Translations under genes and position numbers: made by a program | NCBI GenBank assembly: GCA_013146195.2 | Contig: CM028381.1 | Span: 97,838,380-97,902,379 of the forward strand | Reading direction: 5' to 3' | Length of the DNA: 64,000 bases | Origin: Codonopsis lanceolata | Taxonomy: Eukaryota > Streptophyta > Magnoliopsida > Asterales > Campanulaceae | Part shown: in pieces, positions 1 through 11,861 of the stretch | Layout of the letters: every line of letters begins with the position of its first letter | Numbering within the stretch: the stretch's first letter is position 1 | The notes under the pieces: generated by a model | What the model saw: only the letters and a program-made list of their open reading frames with translations | What the model was told of the DNA's origin: nothing | Database searches by the model: none

Positions 1-553
1 CCTTTGTTCCTATTACGTTTTTTCTTGGTTATATCATAATGATCTTGTTGAAGTTTAGAACGTGTTCATATATTTTTATTTTCGTGAAGTGTAACGAACA
101 TGTGGTTGCTCTTACTTTGCGGTGAATTCTATCCTTAATTTATGCACAAAGGTAAAGAGGGTTTCTAGTATATCCAATATTTGATGGGTTCATTCTTTTT
201 TGGCGATCTGTGTCTCAATACAAGACTCCAAACCCCTGTAAATTTGGCTTTTTGTGTGTGTGTGTGTGGCTGCCATTAAGGCTAGAAATGGTGAGTGTAT
301 GTGTAACTGATACACTCAAGTTATTAAGTGATGTAATTAATTATGCTGGAAGCCATATGCTCTCTTAATTAGCTTACTGATGATAGATCATTGGTCCATT
401 GATTGCATATTTATGATCAGTATCCGTTAGTTGGATCTGTTTTTGTAAGCTTTCAATCTAATGAATGACACTTTAATACAGATTCAATCTGCAAAAGTTG
501 GAGGCTTTTGTCATATATCAAGTGTGTGGTCTGCGAGTTCAAGGTGTTGTATT
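1..553 (+). promoter_or_regulatory. ARF1: ARF1 5' non-coding region (5' UTR intron and UTR exon)
   Basis: No coding sequence is visible here. A pyrimidine-rich stretch ending in TACAG at 477-481 looks like a splice acceptor, so 482-553 is probably the last 5' UTR exon leading to the ATG at 554, and the sequence before it a 5' UTR intron. The promoter and first UTR exon would then lie outside the window. A short GT run is present at 254-268. The assignment is inferred from position and splice-site look only. Confidence 0.45.
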
Positions 554-3500
554 ATGGCACACATTGCTGCTACTCAGTTTTCTGGAGGGCCTCAGTCAGG
601 TTGGAGTCTGTTGGTATTATAAGCATTCAGGTTTATTATTATTTTGTAATTATATATCCGTTAGTGACGATTAATTGATACTGAATAAAAAAGAAAAGAA
701 AATCTAGAGTAAATGATGATTCTACTAAGTTTTGCTTATTGTATATTCTTTGCATGCACTTCAGGCTTTGTATTTTTCAGAACCTGTAACTGCTTCATAA
801 ACTTATTTTATAGAACTGACATGTCTGCTTTCAGTAATAATTGTTTTCGAGTGTTCACCCCTTTTAAGTTGGCTGTGGTCTTGGGAATTTTTGATTTTGG
901 TTCTTGACAATGCATTTTGGTAGGTGTTCCTACCTCCCCTCAACCACCTGTGTCCATTTTCACCATACATTTCGTGGCCCGTTATTGTTTCTCGTGTATA
1001 TAGAACCCTCAAACAGCAAGTTACATGATGCTTGCCGCTATTTCCTTTCGTTTTTTGTTTCCTTTTGTAAAGGGATTGAATGCTATTTCACATCAGGAGC
1101 ACCGGGTGATGCTTTATACAAGGAATTGTGGCATGCCTGTGCTGGGCCTCTTGTCAACGTTCCTCGCGAAGGAGAACGTGTCTATTACTTTCCTCAAGGG
1201 CACATGGAACAGGTTTGTTGTATTTAGATATCTTTTGGTTTTGTAATTTGGATTTTAATTTGGTTAGGCTGACTTCATCATTTTTGTTGGTAGCTTTTCT
1301 GACATGGGTGTAACTAGTCCACCGTAATTATGACATTATTTCATCCTTAATGCTTTGTTTCGATCTAGGGTTCCTAGGAACCGGAAAGGAAAATGTGAAC
1401 CATGCTTTATGTTTTGGTTGGCACATGAAATGGGATAGAAGAAAGGCAGATGAAACAAGAGAGAGAATTTAGTTTGCATATTAGTTTTGTTTCCTCCCTC
1501 CTCATTATGTAATTATATACATTCGAATAACATTTAATCATGAATTTACCTTTCGCTTAACGAGACATATCACAAATATCTTTTCTGCTTGGAGCATGCA
1601 TGTCTTACTGTTGTGGGTAGCTTGTTTCGTTGATGCATGCCTATGTTCTTAAGGATGATATTTTCCCTTCAGCATCCGAATAAAGTTGATGAACCCATTG
1701 AACTTTTGTTTATTACAATTTTGCTTACTGCCACTCTTTGCACATGTTGATTTTGTCTTCGCTATAGTAGTTATATTGGTTCTTCTGCAGCTTGAAGCAT
1801 CCACCCATCAGGGTTTAGACGAGCAACTTCCTTCGTTCAACTTACCGGCTAAAATACTGTGCAAAGTTATGAATGTTCAGCTCCGGGTGAGTTTGATTGA
1901 ATGTATATGCAGAAACATGACTCTGCTAATTTTTCTGCACCTCATCCCAAAAGAAAAATAAAAAATAATGACAAAATAAATTATTCAGCTTCCCTCAGTT
2001 TTATGATGTTAGTATTCATCATTGCTTCTACTATGTTTGCAGGCTGAACCAGAAACTGATGAAGTTTATGCACAAGTAACTTTACAACCTGAAACAGATG
2101 TGAGCTCTCTTTCCCTTGTCTTATATCATACTGATTTATTGTGTACATATTGTTCAATTAGAATATCTATAGGTAACATCAACTTATCTATCTTCTACCT
2201 TCCTCTAGTATTGGCTTCTTATGTTTGCATCTTATTCTATTCTGTGGATCAGCAAAGCGAGGTAACAAGCCCAGATTCTCCCCTCGCAGAACCTCCAAAG
2301 TGCACTGTTCATTCATTTTGCAAGACGCTTACTGCATCCGACACAAGCACGCATGGTGGATTCTCCGTTCTTCGAAGGCATGCTGATGATTGTTTGCCTC
2401 CTCTAGTAAGCTTTAGTTCTTCTTTTCCATCTTAACAGTGCAGCCCCTTCATTTTTATTCTGTGGTTGGCTCCGTTCTGGTTTTAACTTCCAGATTTGCA
2501 TCCAGGACATGTCCCAACAACCACCCTGGCAAGAATTGGTTGCTAGTGATCTTCATGGCAATGAATGGCATTTTCGTCACATATTTCGAGGTTTGTACTT
2601 CATGACATTTTTCTTAAGACTATCTAAATTCCTTTTACCATGACCCCAAGGGGTGGGAGAGATGGCAAAGGGCACTCACGGTGTATTTCAAGGGATAAAA
2701 AAAATTCCTTGTACCATAACTTATCCATGAATTAAAGAGATAAAGAATTCTTGTTACATAGCACGGTGTATTTCAAGGAAGGTATATTTCTAGTGCTGGT
2801 TTGTAATTTGGCGTATTGTATTATGCCTTGTTCTTATGGGGCAAGACAACATAAAGTTTAATCTTTCACTTACATTGAACATATATTTGAGTAATCTTCC
2901 TTGTCTACTGGTTTAATCTTTCACTTACATTGAACATATATTGCAGGGCAGCCTCGGCGCCACTTACTGACCACTGGATGGAGCGTTTTTGTTAGTGCAA
3001 AAAAGTTGGTGGCTGGTGATGCTTTTATCTTCCTTAGGCAAGTAGCATTAAGGATCTCTGAACTTCATAAAAATGTTGTTTTCAAGATGCATATCTTATG
3101 TTCATCTTTTGCAGGGGAGAAAATGGAGAGTTACGCGTTGGAGTTAGGAGGCTTATGAGACAGCTAAATAATATGCCATCATCTGTTATATCAAGCCACA
3201 GCATGCATCTTGGTGTTCTTGCTACAGCCTCTCATGCCATTAGAACTGGAACCCGTTTTTCTGTTTTCTATAAACCAAGGTTATTATTCCTGCCAATTTT
3301 TTTTTAATTTTATGTTTTCAATAAACCACCTCTAATTTTTGTTTTGTACTTATTTTGAATTTGGCTCCTTAGAATTTGACTTTGCATGCGAATGAAGGGT
3401 ATAGCTTTGTTGAGTTTAGATTTCTCAATTTGTAATTTATTTTGAGAGAACTTGCTGAAACTTTATGCTGTCTGTGACTAGAACTAGTCGATCAGAGTTC

Positions 3501-6470
3501 ATCGTGAGCCTCAACAAGTACCTTGAAGCCCAAAGCCACAAGCTCTCTGTTGGGATGAGGTTTAAGATGAGATTTGAGGGCGAGGAAGTTCCTGAAAGAA
3601 GGTATTCAGTGTAGCTGGTTCATTATTTAGCTGACTTCAGAGCTTTAAAATGGCTCTAAGCTATCTATTTCACTTGTTTATACAGGTTCAGTGGAACGAT
3701 AGTCGGGGTTGGAGAGGGTACATCAGCCAAGTGGCTTGATTCAGATTGGAGATCCTTAAAGGTGAGTACATTGGTTTCTTGGCGCTTCTGCGGGATTGTT
3801 TACTAGATTTTACCCATTTTTGCAAAGCCTCTCATGAGGCTTCCAGCTAATGTAGTTCTGATCGTTTGGACCCAAGATTCTGTCCTAGCTCAGATTGTTA
3901 TGTTTTTTTCACATGTGATATCCAGAATATAATGGAATCTTTGGATGTTTTGTGTTGCATATTACTTCGGAATGACCTGGAGCTGCTTATGTCTTGGATT
4001 TGGTTGCTCCAATTGACTTGCTTATAAGTCTCTTCATGGCAGAGATTTTCACTCTTTGCAATGGGGACTGATCCTTGCTATTGATAAAAAAGCAAGAACA
4101 TTAAGTGCTGCATCGAGGATATAACTTCTGTTAAGCTTGATATACATTGTTAAGCCCTTATCTAACAGCTTAATCTTTTAGATGAGTTGGTTACTTAACA
4201 TTGTATCAGAGCTCTGGTTTGGCAAGGTCGTGGGTTCGAATCATCGTGCTTGCATTTGTTACCCGGAATATTGTGAGTGCATGTTGTCACTCTGTTTGCT
4301 TTGCGATGCCCCTAGTGAGGCATGTTTGTGTATCTCTCCACGTGTGAACGGGTCACACGCGAGGCGGAGTGTTAAGCTTGACGTACATTGTTAAGCCCCT
4401 ATCTAATAGCTTAAGCTTTTAGATGAGTTGGTTATTTAACACCATATCTTAAGACAAATAATATGCTTGTGTTTCTATAACCCCAACACTCAAGGCAAAG
4501 ACCTTGAGGTCCTTGGTTCGAATACCCATACCAAGGACCATACTTCACTATCAAAAAAATATAAAAAATATGTTTGTGTTTCTAGGGTGGAATTTTGCTT
4601 AAGGGCTCCTCGGCAAAGTTATGTTTGATGCTTTTCTGTTATTATATACATTTAAATATTCCATAGAACACAAGTTATGTTGTACAGTGGTGGATTGACC
4701 TGTTTTAGTTGGACCTTTGTGGCTTTGTCTTGCCACTTTTTCAGTATTTCTATTTCACTTGTTAACATCTCATTTTTAACTTCGGGTGGATTTGCTATAT
4801 CTACCAGGTTCAATGGGATGAACCTTCATCAATATTACGTCCAGAGAGAGTTTCAGCATGGGAATTAGAACCTCTTGTGGCAGCCACTCCTTCAACCCCG
4901 CAGCCTCCACTGAGGAATAAGCGAGCTCGACCACAAGTGTTACCATCTCCAGTACCAGATCTTGCTGTGCTTGGTATGGTATCCTAAGTCCATAGCTTTG
5001 ATATTTGCATATTCAAATTTCTCTCGGGCCCTTCATTGTTATTGAAAATTTTCCTTCCGTGAATAGGAATGTGGAAATCCCCTGTTGACCGTCCCTCGAC
5101 CTTTTCATATGGTGATCCTCCTCGTGGACTTGACCTTTATCCATCACCTAATTTCTCCTCTGCTACTAAGGGCAGTTCCCTGAGCTACAGTGAGAATGGT
5201 TCCTTGCCTCCTGTTTCAACCAGGCCAATGCATTGGTCCAACCAAGTGGAGACTGTTACAGATTCGTTTGCACCTCTTGCTAACAAAGAAAGTGGTGAGA
5301 AGAGGCAGAGTAATGGCTACAGGTTATTTGGGATTGAGCTACTTGACCACTCTACTACGGAAGAAACGTCACCAATGGTTCTGTCGGGGGCTGCTGTAGA
5401 GGATTGGCCAGTTCGGTCTCTTGATACTGAATGTGACTGGCGTTCTGAACCGTCCAATATTAACCGATCTGATATCCCTTCAGTTAGCTGCGAGCCTGAA
5501 AAATCATCCTTGGGATCCCCTCAAGAGTCGCATACCAGGCAAATTCGGAGCTGCACAAAGGTAATATCTTCAATTCTTATATTTCTGAGCTTCTATTTTT
5601 TCGCGGATGTGAAGAGCAGAAAGCGACCCTTCTTTTTGGGGTTTGTATTTTACTTTTGTATAATCAGCAACCATCTATATATTTATTGTACATTTACTGT
5701 TTTTGTTATGCAGCATGTTGACCTGCAATAAGCTCTGGTTCTACACTTTAAAACCCAGGATAATTAGACTCAGTTTAACTAGTATTTGTCTTTTCCTTTG
5801 TTGGGGGGGAAGGGAGAGTTGGCTATAGAAGTAAATTCCCTATCCTGGCTTTTACCTTGATGGCTTATATACATATATTCGTTGTATAGGTTCACATGCA
5901 AGGAATTGCTGTTGGGAGGGCCGTAGATTTGACGCGGTTTAATTGCTATGAGGATCTGCTGAGGAAACTGGAAGATATGTTTGAGATTGAAGGTGAGCTT
6001 CGTGGAGTAACAAAGAAGTGGCAGGTTGTCTACACTGATGACGAGGATGACATGATGATGGTTGGTGACGATCCATGGCAGTTAAGTCACTTAATTTAGT
6101 AGTTCTGATTCATTTTCCTCCACTTTTACATAAACTCACACATCTTGCTCACAGTCCTTGTTACCGCTCCACTCCACCAATGAGCTGAAATTATTTGCAT
6201 TACTTTAGTAAAAAGGGACTAACTTTTCTATCTTCCTTTCTGAAAATTGTCAATTGAGTATTATATTAAACTGAAATGTTTCTTGGTGATATGTACAGTG
6301 AATTCTGCAGCATGGTGAGGAAGATAGTCATCTACACAACGGAGGAAGCCAAAAGGCTTTCGCCCAAGATAAAACTATCTGAAAATGATGAAATAATACA
6401 AGGCAAGCCAGCTGGGAACGCCGATGTCAGCACAGAAGAGCAGTCATCAAATGTGGGGTCCGGTTGCTAA
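554..6470 (+). CDS. ARF1: Auxin response factor 1 (ARF1), copy 1, complete
   Basis: Nuclear transcription factor that binds auxin response elements and, as a class B ARF, is expected to repress. Coding exons as I read them: 554-599, 1097-1212, 1791-1886, 2043-2099, 2253-2405, 2506-2590, 2947-3037, 3115-3279, 3482-3601, 3686-3761, 4808-4973, 5067-5560, 5890-6080, 6299-6470. Phases agree throughout and give 675 residues, near the 665 of Arabidopsis ARF1. The B3 DNA-binding domain is about residues 124-227 (VHSFCKTLTASDTSTHGGFS), followed by the ARF dimerisation region to about 335. A basic RNKRARP patch is at 371-377, an RLFGI repression-type motif at 476-480, and a PB1 domain from 556 with the acidic YTDDEDD loop. 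The PEKSSLGSPQES stretch next to the PB1 domain marks it as ARF1 rather than ARF2 or ARF9. Intron 7 uses a GC donor (AG|GCAAGT at 3038). No frame break was found. A partial second copy lies at 17699-20921. Confidence 0.95.
4129..4441 (+). mobile_element. TRIM (terminal-repeat retrotransposon in miniature) in ARF1 intron 10
   Basis: Two 72-bp direct repeats at 4129-4200 and 4370-4441 both start TGTTAAGC and end TTAACA, so each is an LTR with inverted TGTTAA/TTAACA tips. Immediately after the first is TTGTATCAGAGC (4201-4212), one base from the initiator-Met tRNA primer-binding site. Immediately before the second is the purine tract GAGGCGGAG (4361-4369). The internal part is only about 170 bp and has no plausible gene. 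The layout fits a TRIM, which needs proteins from other elements to move. The 5-bp flanks (ACTTC and CCATA) do not match. It sits in sense orientation in the 1,046-bp intron 10. Confidence 0.85.
4478..4570 (+). repeat. SINE-like tRNA-derived scrap in ARF1 intron 10
   Basis: The stretch contains GGTTCGAATACC (about 4514-4525), which resembles the B box of a tRNA-type RNA polymerase III promoter. It lies in a sequence that self-pairs (CAAGGCAAAGACCTTG, then GGTCCTTGG with CCAAGGACC) and is followed by an A-rich tail. That layout resembles the 3' part of a short plant SINE. No A box or complete tRNA cloverleaf is convincing. The same sequence is present in the second ARF1 copy. Confidence 0.3.
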
Positions 6471-7308
6471 CCTCCACCACACCCTTCACTACACTTGCAA
6501 GAATAGGGAAAATAGTGTAGATGGGGAATAGAACAAGATGTTTGAATGGGTCACTTGATTTTGTTGTTAAGCAGGCAATTTCCCATGCTGAAATGACCTG
6601 GTTCAAAGACCACCCATGCTTCAGTATGGTAAGCACAACGGGGAAATGAAAAGGGAGTCGGGTTAGTTTTGTCCACTTGCAAAGCTGAGTAGAGTGGCTG
6701 GAGACATATAGGATAATGATTGCGGTATTAGTACTATCTTATTGCTTGCTATTTTGTCCGAGGAATCTTAGGAGTGCTCAGCTTGTTTTAGGGGGGGGGG
6801 GTGGTTAAACAAGTCTGTCTGCTCGACCTCTATCTTTAAGGAGGAGATAGAGAGAGTCCCACTTTCAATTTTTTTCTGTTATTTTCTTTGTTCCATTTTT
6901 TTCTTGAGGTTATCAAAATTATATACAGGGAACATGATAGTCTTTTTTGTATATAAATATATTTATATATATATAAGTTTTCGCTCCGGCTCGGTTCTTA
7001 TTGCAGCGTGAGATGAGTTTGAACTGTGGATTACTGGCCGTTGTTTCATCTGAATGCTATTTTAACTGGTGGATCGAGTAAAACATGTGAATTTGAGCAA
7101 TTGAACAACAGAAGAAGAATGGAAGAGAGAATCATGTTTGAAGCTGGAAGGAAGAGTTTTGATGTCTGTACTCTCAACTGTGTGCTTCAAGAATGCAAGG
7201 AGGAAATGAGAAGGAATGAATCCAAGTGAAGTTGGCAGATGGTGGCTCAGAAGGTTCATTCAAGCCCTGCTTTTCATCTTTTAGTCTTATCCGCTCTTGA
7301 ACGGCTAA

Positions 7309-7472
7309 CTCTCCTACAGCAAGCGCCTAGTTGTTTGTTGTGGTAGTAAGGGCCATTAGGAAAGGAAAATGAAGCGGAGCTATCGAAGTGCTCTCCTACA
7401 GCAAGCGCCTAGTTGTTTGTTGTGGGAGTAAGGGCCATTAGGAAAGGAAAATGAAGCGGAGCTATCGAAGTG
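7309..7472. repeat. 82-bp tandem duplication, two units
   Basis: Units 7309-7390 and 7391-7472 each begin CTCTCCTACAGCAAGC and are almost identical. The second ARF1 flank has only one unit (near 21757), so the duplication separates the two copies or alleles. Confidence 0.85.
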
Positions 7473-7549
7473 GTTGGAGGCATCGGGCAGGGCTAAACGA
7501 GAGGTTAGTGGAATCTGCCATGAGCGGCAGCATACATCTCTAGACATAG

Positions 7550-7584
7550 GGGGTCCCGGGTCCCGGGTCCCGGGTCCCGGGTCC
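7550..7584. repeat. GGGTCCC heptamer microsatellite
   Basis: The 7-bp unit GGGTCCC is repeated about five times. The corresponding place in the second copy (near 21915) has only two to three units, one with a base change (GGATCCC). This is a simple repeat that differs in length between the copies. Confidence 0.85.
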
Positions 7585-8419
7585 ATTTTCATAGGGAGTT
7601 CAGTTTGCTCGGTTCTAGACTTGTAGTCTAGTAAGAACATTCAAGATATCCGGTTTTCCTACAAAAGGTTCCAAAGAGCAGTCAAAGTAGAAAACATTCA
7701 TGAGAATTGGATTTGGATTGGTACCGATGTCCTTTCCATCAATGCATCAATTTTGGCACAATTTGAAATTAGAATATAAAATACTGGAATTCCTATGTAT
7801 CGATTTGGAATTGCGATGTAACACGCCTCTGATTTAATTTTATTAAGGGTATATTCGTTCTTTTTCCCTCAAAAGTGTTTTTATCGGTTAAGATTAAAAT
7901 CGTGTACTGTATTGTATTGGTTAGACAATAGAAAAGGACCGCGGTGGTTTTCACCCTAGATATAAGTTTGTCAATGGATTAGATTTTAGATATGAATTTA
8001 TATAATGGTCCAATAACCCGAACCCAAAATTATGAAAATAACATATTTATTAGGGCTAATTTCAGGCTTGTCCATTTTGCCAAGTTTGAAACCTCTCCAC
8101 TCCCCCATTTTTTTCAACCGTAGAAGTTCATTTTCGAAATATCGTTCTTAGTGCAAATTACCTTCTTCAACGGTTTCGACCAACACTTTGGATTTGAAAA
8201 TCACAATTGTTGCGCAACAAAATGAGGATTAACTTGTCCGGTTAGGTTGTGGGGGTTTGGGGGCAATGCCCACAAAAGGTTAACGATTTTTTCGATTCAC
8301 TAAGTACGATATTGAAATGAATCTTAGTTAGGATGAAGGATTTTCAGTACGGACGAAGGCAGAAGATGACTTACAACAGAGGAGGAGGAAGAAGAAGGTT
8401 GAGGAGATGCATTCAATAT

Positions 8420-8645
8420 CAGTTTACATCGCGATGCATCAATTGGTTGTTTGAATTGGTGCATAAATTGACACGTCACGGTGCATAAAATTTGTGTAAC
8501 ACGACGATATAAAATTGAATTATGTAATTTATGTCGATGCATCGCGGTGTAAAAATTGAATTTAGTAATTTAAATTGATGCATCAGGTGCATAAAATTAG
8601 TACAACGTGATGCAAAATTGAATTAGGTAATTTAAATCGATATTA
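8420..8645. repeat. Degenerate tandem repeats, about 60 bp
   Basis: About four imperfect units contain variants of GATGCATC, GGTGCATAAAATT and GAATTAGGTAATTTA. The same series occurs at about 22700-22925 in the other copy, with small differences. No terminal structures of a mobile element are visible. Confidence 0.5.
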
Positions 8646-9223
8646 TAGTCTTTTCGTCCCCATAAGAATCCAGCCCACTATTTCTTCTATTTGTTGTTAT
8701 ACACTAATGTAAGATGTCGTCTTTTGGTGTTCCTATAAAGCCTGTTTGGTTCCAACTTGAGTTGCAATTAGTCCAAAATACTAGGGGAACCATATATAAC
8801 ACAAGATCTACATTAATTGAGGGACACTGCTAAAGCTAAGTGTATCGTTGCATACTTACTCCAATGGCGGTAGTATCGTAAGCGAAACATAACTTTTTAG
8901 TTTGCAAGACACTAAAGACTTGTCACTAAAACATGACAAATCACACTAGACATAACAAGAAAACAAACTAGTTCAAAGTTGCAAAAACAAAACCAACAGA
9001 CTAAAACCCATCCCACGTCTAATAAGAAAAACTAAGTTTTTGATACTCGGAGTATTTCAAGAATATCAGTTTGACCATCGCATCATAGTATTTAATTTGC
9101 CAAAACGACCATTGTACTAACAAACACACTATAAATTAAACCTAATTTGTTACTCTTTCGATAAAAAACTTAACGGAGGATGTCCATATGAACATAGTGG
9201 GACTCATTCATTGCTAGGAATAC

Positions 9224-10103
9224 TGTAAGGGTAAAATAGGTCATGCCTATTTTACTTCTTGTTTCCCCTTTCATGGTAAAATTTATATTTGACAAGTTTT
9301 GGTAATTTTGGAATTAACATCTTTAATTAGATTTTTTTGTATTATATTTGGAAACAAAATCTTTAATTAGATTTTTTGCATTATATTTGGAAACAAAATC
9401 TCTTTATGAATCCTTTATCAACCGGGTTTCTTGTGACCTTCATCATATGGTAATAAAATCTATGGATATGGTAAGTAGTTTTTATTTCCTTTTTCTTTAA
9501 TCCTTGTCCTTGTAGAAGCCGGATTGTTCCTTGCGTGTAGGTTATCTCAACGCTATATATAGAGGAGCTGGGACACGGCAAATGGTGCAGAGCTTGAGAG
9601 AGAAAAACCAAAGCCAAAAGCTGTGAGCAGAAACATAGAAGATTCAGAGGCAGTTCTTTCTTCCAGACGAGCAGTAGTTGATTGTAGCTTCTGATGTTAT
9701 TACATCGACAGCTACATTGAGTTCTGGATTTATGTTTTTCTTCCTGTTCAGTTTTATGAAGTTGTTTTGTTTCTTCCCACGTTTGGTATACCTTGTTTTC
9801 TGTGGGGTTTTTGCTCTCCAAGACGTGTTGTCTTGTGAGAGTGTTTTGGTTAGTGATTTCACAATAGTTTTTGTAAAACATTTAATCTTTTTAGTGAAAT
9901 CTTTGTGGCCTTGAGGCTAGGTCTACAAGCATAGTCTTGTAGATTGTTTTGGTAAACTGTTTCATTCTGTTTATTATCTGATTATTCAGTCTTTCGCTGT
10001 TTTGATTATTTTTACCATTATGACTTCCATTGTAGCTACATCGGCAGCTACATTGGAAATTGCTTTGGTTTCTCTTGAGAATCCGAGCTATCTTGTTCTT
10101 TCA
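9224..10103 (+). repeat. 5' LTR of the SIRE-like element
   Basis: The 880-bp LTR starts TGTAAGGG and ends CTTTCA. A TATA-like CTATATATA at 9552-9560 marks the probable U3 promoter, with transcription starting some 25-30 bp downstream. Two direct repeats of about 38 bp lie at about 9322-9398. Two of the seven palindromic CAATGTAGCTACATTG-type motifs lie here, at 9681-9720 and 10027-10058. Confidence 0.85.
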
Positions 10104-10105
10104 AT

Positions 10106-10117
10106 TGGTATTAGAGC
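10106..10117 (+). promoter_or_regulatory. Primer-binding site (initiator-Met tRNA)
   Basis: TGGTATTAGAGC differs by one base from TGGTATCAGAGC, the complement of the 3' end of plant initiator-Met tRNA. It lies 2 bp after the LTR, where minus-strand cDNA synthesis of a copia element would start. Confidence 0.85.
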
Positions 10118-10160
10118 CTTCTCTTGATATCACTAAGAGTTGATTCTGGTCATAGCATTG

Positions 10161-11861
10161 ATGGATTCTCAAAATGAGAATGTCGTTCGTCCTCCTACTT
10201 TGACTAATGCAAACTATTCTATTTGGAAAGTCAAGATGCGCATCTTCATCAAATCAATTGATGAAAGAGCGTGGCTTGCTGTTCTAAACGGATGGAGTCC
10301 TCCTAAAACTACAGATTCTGATGGTGATATCATGATCACCAAAGAATCTGAATGGTCTAATGAAGATAGGAATACTGCGTCGTTTAATTCTAAAGCCTTG
10401 TCTGCCATATACAAAGCTTTAGATTCTAACACCTTTAGGGTAATTGCCAACTATGAATCTGGTAAAGATGTTTGGGAGGCCCTTCAGACTTTGTGTGAAG
10501 GACCTGTCAGTGTTCGTGCCTCTAAATTAAGATTGCTCACCCCACAGTTTGAAAACACTAGAATGAACGAGTCTGAAAATATTATGTCATATTATGGTAG
10601 ACTTCTTGACATGTCCAACTCTGCTCTTACTTTAGGTGATCCCATCACAAATGAACGTCTTGTTAGCAAGATGATGCGAACTCTGCCCGAAAGGTTTAAT
10701 GTCAAAATATGTGCTATAGAGGAAGCACATGATATTGACAAAATGAGTTTTGAACGATTGGCTGGTATCCTTAAAAACTTTGAATTGAACCTGAATGATC
10801 AAATCAAACAAAAAGGCAAAGGGACATCATCTTCTATACCTATTGTGAAAAATATTGCTATGCCTGCTCCTATTGATATCTCTTCTGACTTGCTTGATAT
10901 TCAAAAAGATATTGATGAGTCTAATTTTGGAGAAGAATCTATAGCTCTTTTGACCACTAAATTTAGAAATTTTTTGAAAACTAAGAGTCAAAATAGAACT
11001 CCATCATCAAGCTCCAAAAATAATTTCAAACCTGATTCTGGCAAATTTGCTCCCAAGGAAAATTCTTTTCAAACACCAGAAAAACCTTTCACAAATCCTT
11101 TTGCTTCAAAATCTTCATACAATGGAAAGAATATTGATTACATTCAATGTAGAGAGTGTCAAGGGTATGGTCATTATGCTAACCAATGTGCAAATACTCT
11201 AAGGAAAAAAGGTTTGAACTTTTCAGCAACTCTGAGTGATAGTGATTGAGAAGATCCAGGTGATCTTATTACTCTCACTGCTGTATATGATTCTGAAACA
11301 GACCGTGCAGGTTCTCTGTCCAATGTTCCTTCCAATGTAGCTACATCAGAAGTCACATTAGAAGATGCAGTGGACAGAAACAGGGAAGAACACTACTGCC
11401 TTAATTCCTCAGTCCCAGAAGACAGTGAAGAATTAGAGTCTGACCTGCTGGAAGGTTACAAAGAATTATACAAGGATTGGGAGAAGCGAGCTCACCAAGT
11501 TACATTGCTTGGTAAGGCAAACGAGCTGCTGAAGAAGGCCAATGAAGATCAGAAAGATTGCATTATAAGGCTGGAAAACTTGCTGAGTAAAAAGGATGTT
11601 GAGATCGAAGGTTTAAAAGAGCAGCTCATTTAAGCCAATGAAACTATGGCTAAATGGAACTCAAGTCAACAAAAAATGGATGAGATGCTCAATTCAGGTA
11701 AGTCATCCAAGTCAGGTATTGGTTTTGTACCAAAAATATTTTTGAGAGAAGGTGAAGGTACATCTGAACCTAAACAGCCTACACAGAACTTTCAGAACCC
11801 AGATTTCTTTAAAAAAACCCAAATCAAGAAAGAAAAAATTTGTGTGTCATTTTTGCCATAA
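10161..11861 (+). pseudogene. gag of the SIRE-like element (interrupted)
   Basis: The capsid-like protein begins MDSQNENVVRPPTLTNANYS at the ATG at 10161 and runs to an in-frame TGA at 11247. The same frame continues through a coiled-coil-like stretch (LGKANELLKKANEDQ) to a TAA at 11631 and on to 11861, where the frame shifts. Two CCHC zinc knuckles are visible: CRECQGYGHYANQC near 11146, and CHFCHKPSHIQPFC near 11840 in the shifted frame. Two knuckles and a long linker fit SIRE-type gag. A copy of the dispersed palindromic motif is at 11331-11364, encoding part of SNVATSEVTLE. Confidence 0.85.

Larger units (their letters stand above)
6471..9223 (+). other. ARF1 3' UTR and downstream flank
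   Basis: The first several hundred bases after the TAA stop are presumably the 3' UTR. No poly(A) site can be fixed. No convincing gene follows: the short open frames show no recognisable domain. The block contains an 82-bp tandem duplication, a GGGTCCC run and a series of about 60-bp imperfect repeats, listed separately. The whole block recurs at 20922-23508, and the match ends exactly where the SIRE-like LTR begins at 9224. Confidence 0.6.

Noticed and set aside
4500..4530. A tRNA gene suggested by GGTTCGAAT
   Set aside because: No cloverleaf, no A box and no acceptor stem; better explained as a SINE scrap.
5561..5731. Extension of ARF1 exon 12 as an alternative C-terminus
   Set aside because: The open frame simply reads through intron 12. 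The PB1 exons downstream are intact and the GT-AG pair is strong.
554..6470. A small-RNA target site as in other ARF genes (miR160, TAS3)
   Set aside because: Those sites belong to other ARF clades. I noticed no resembling sequence in these ARF1 exons, though I did not run a target search.
8420..8645. CRISPR-like array of spaced repeats
   Set aside because: This is plant nuclear DNA. The repeats are degenerate, lack uniform spacers and have no associated genes.
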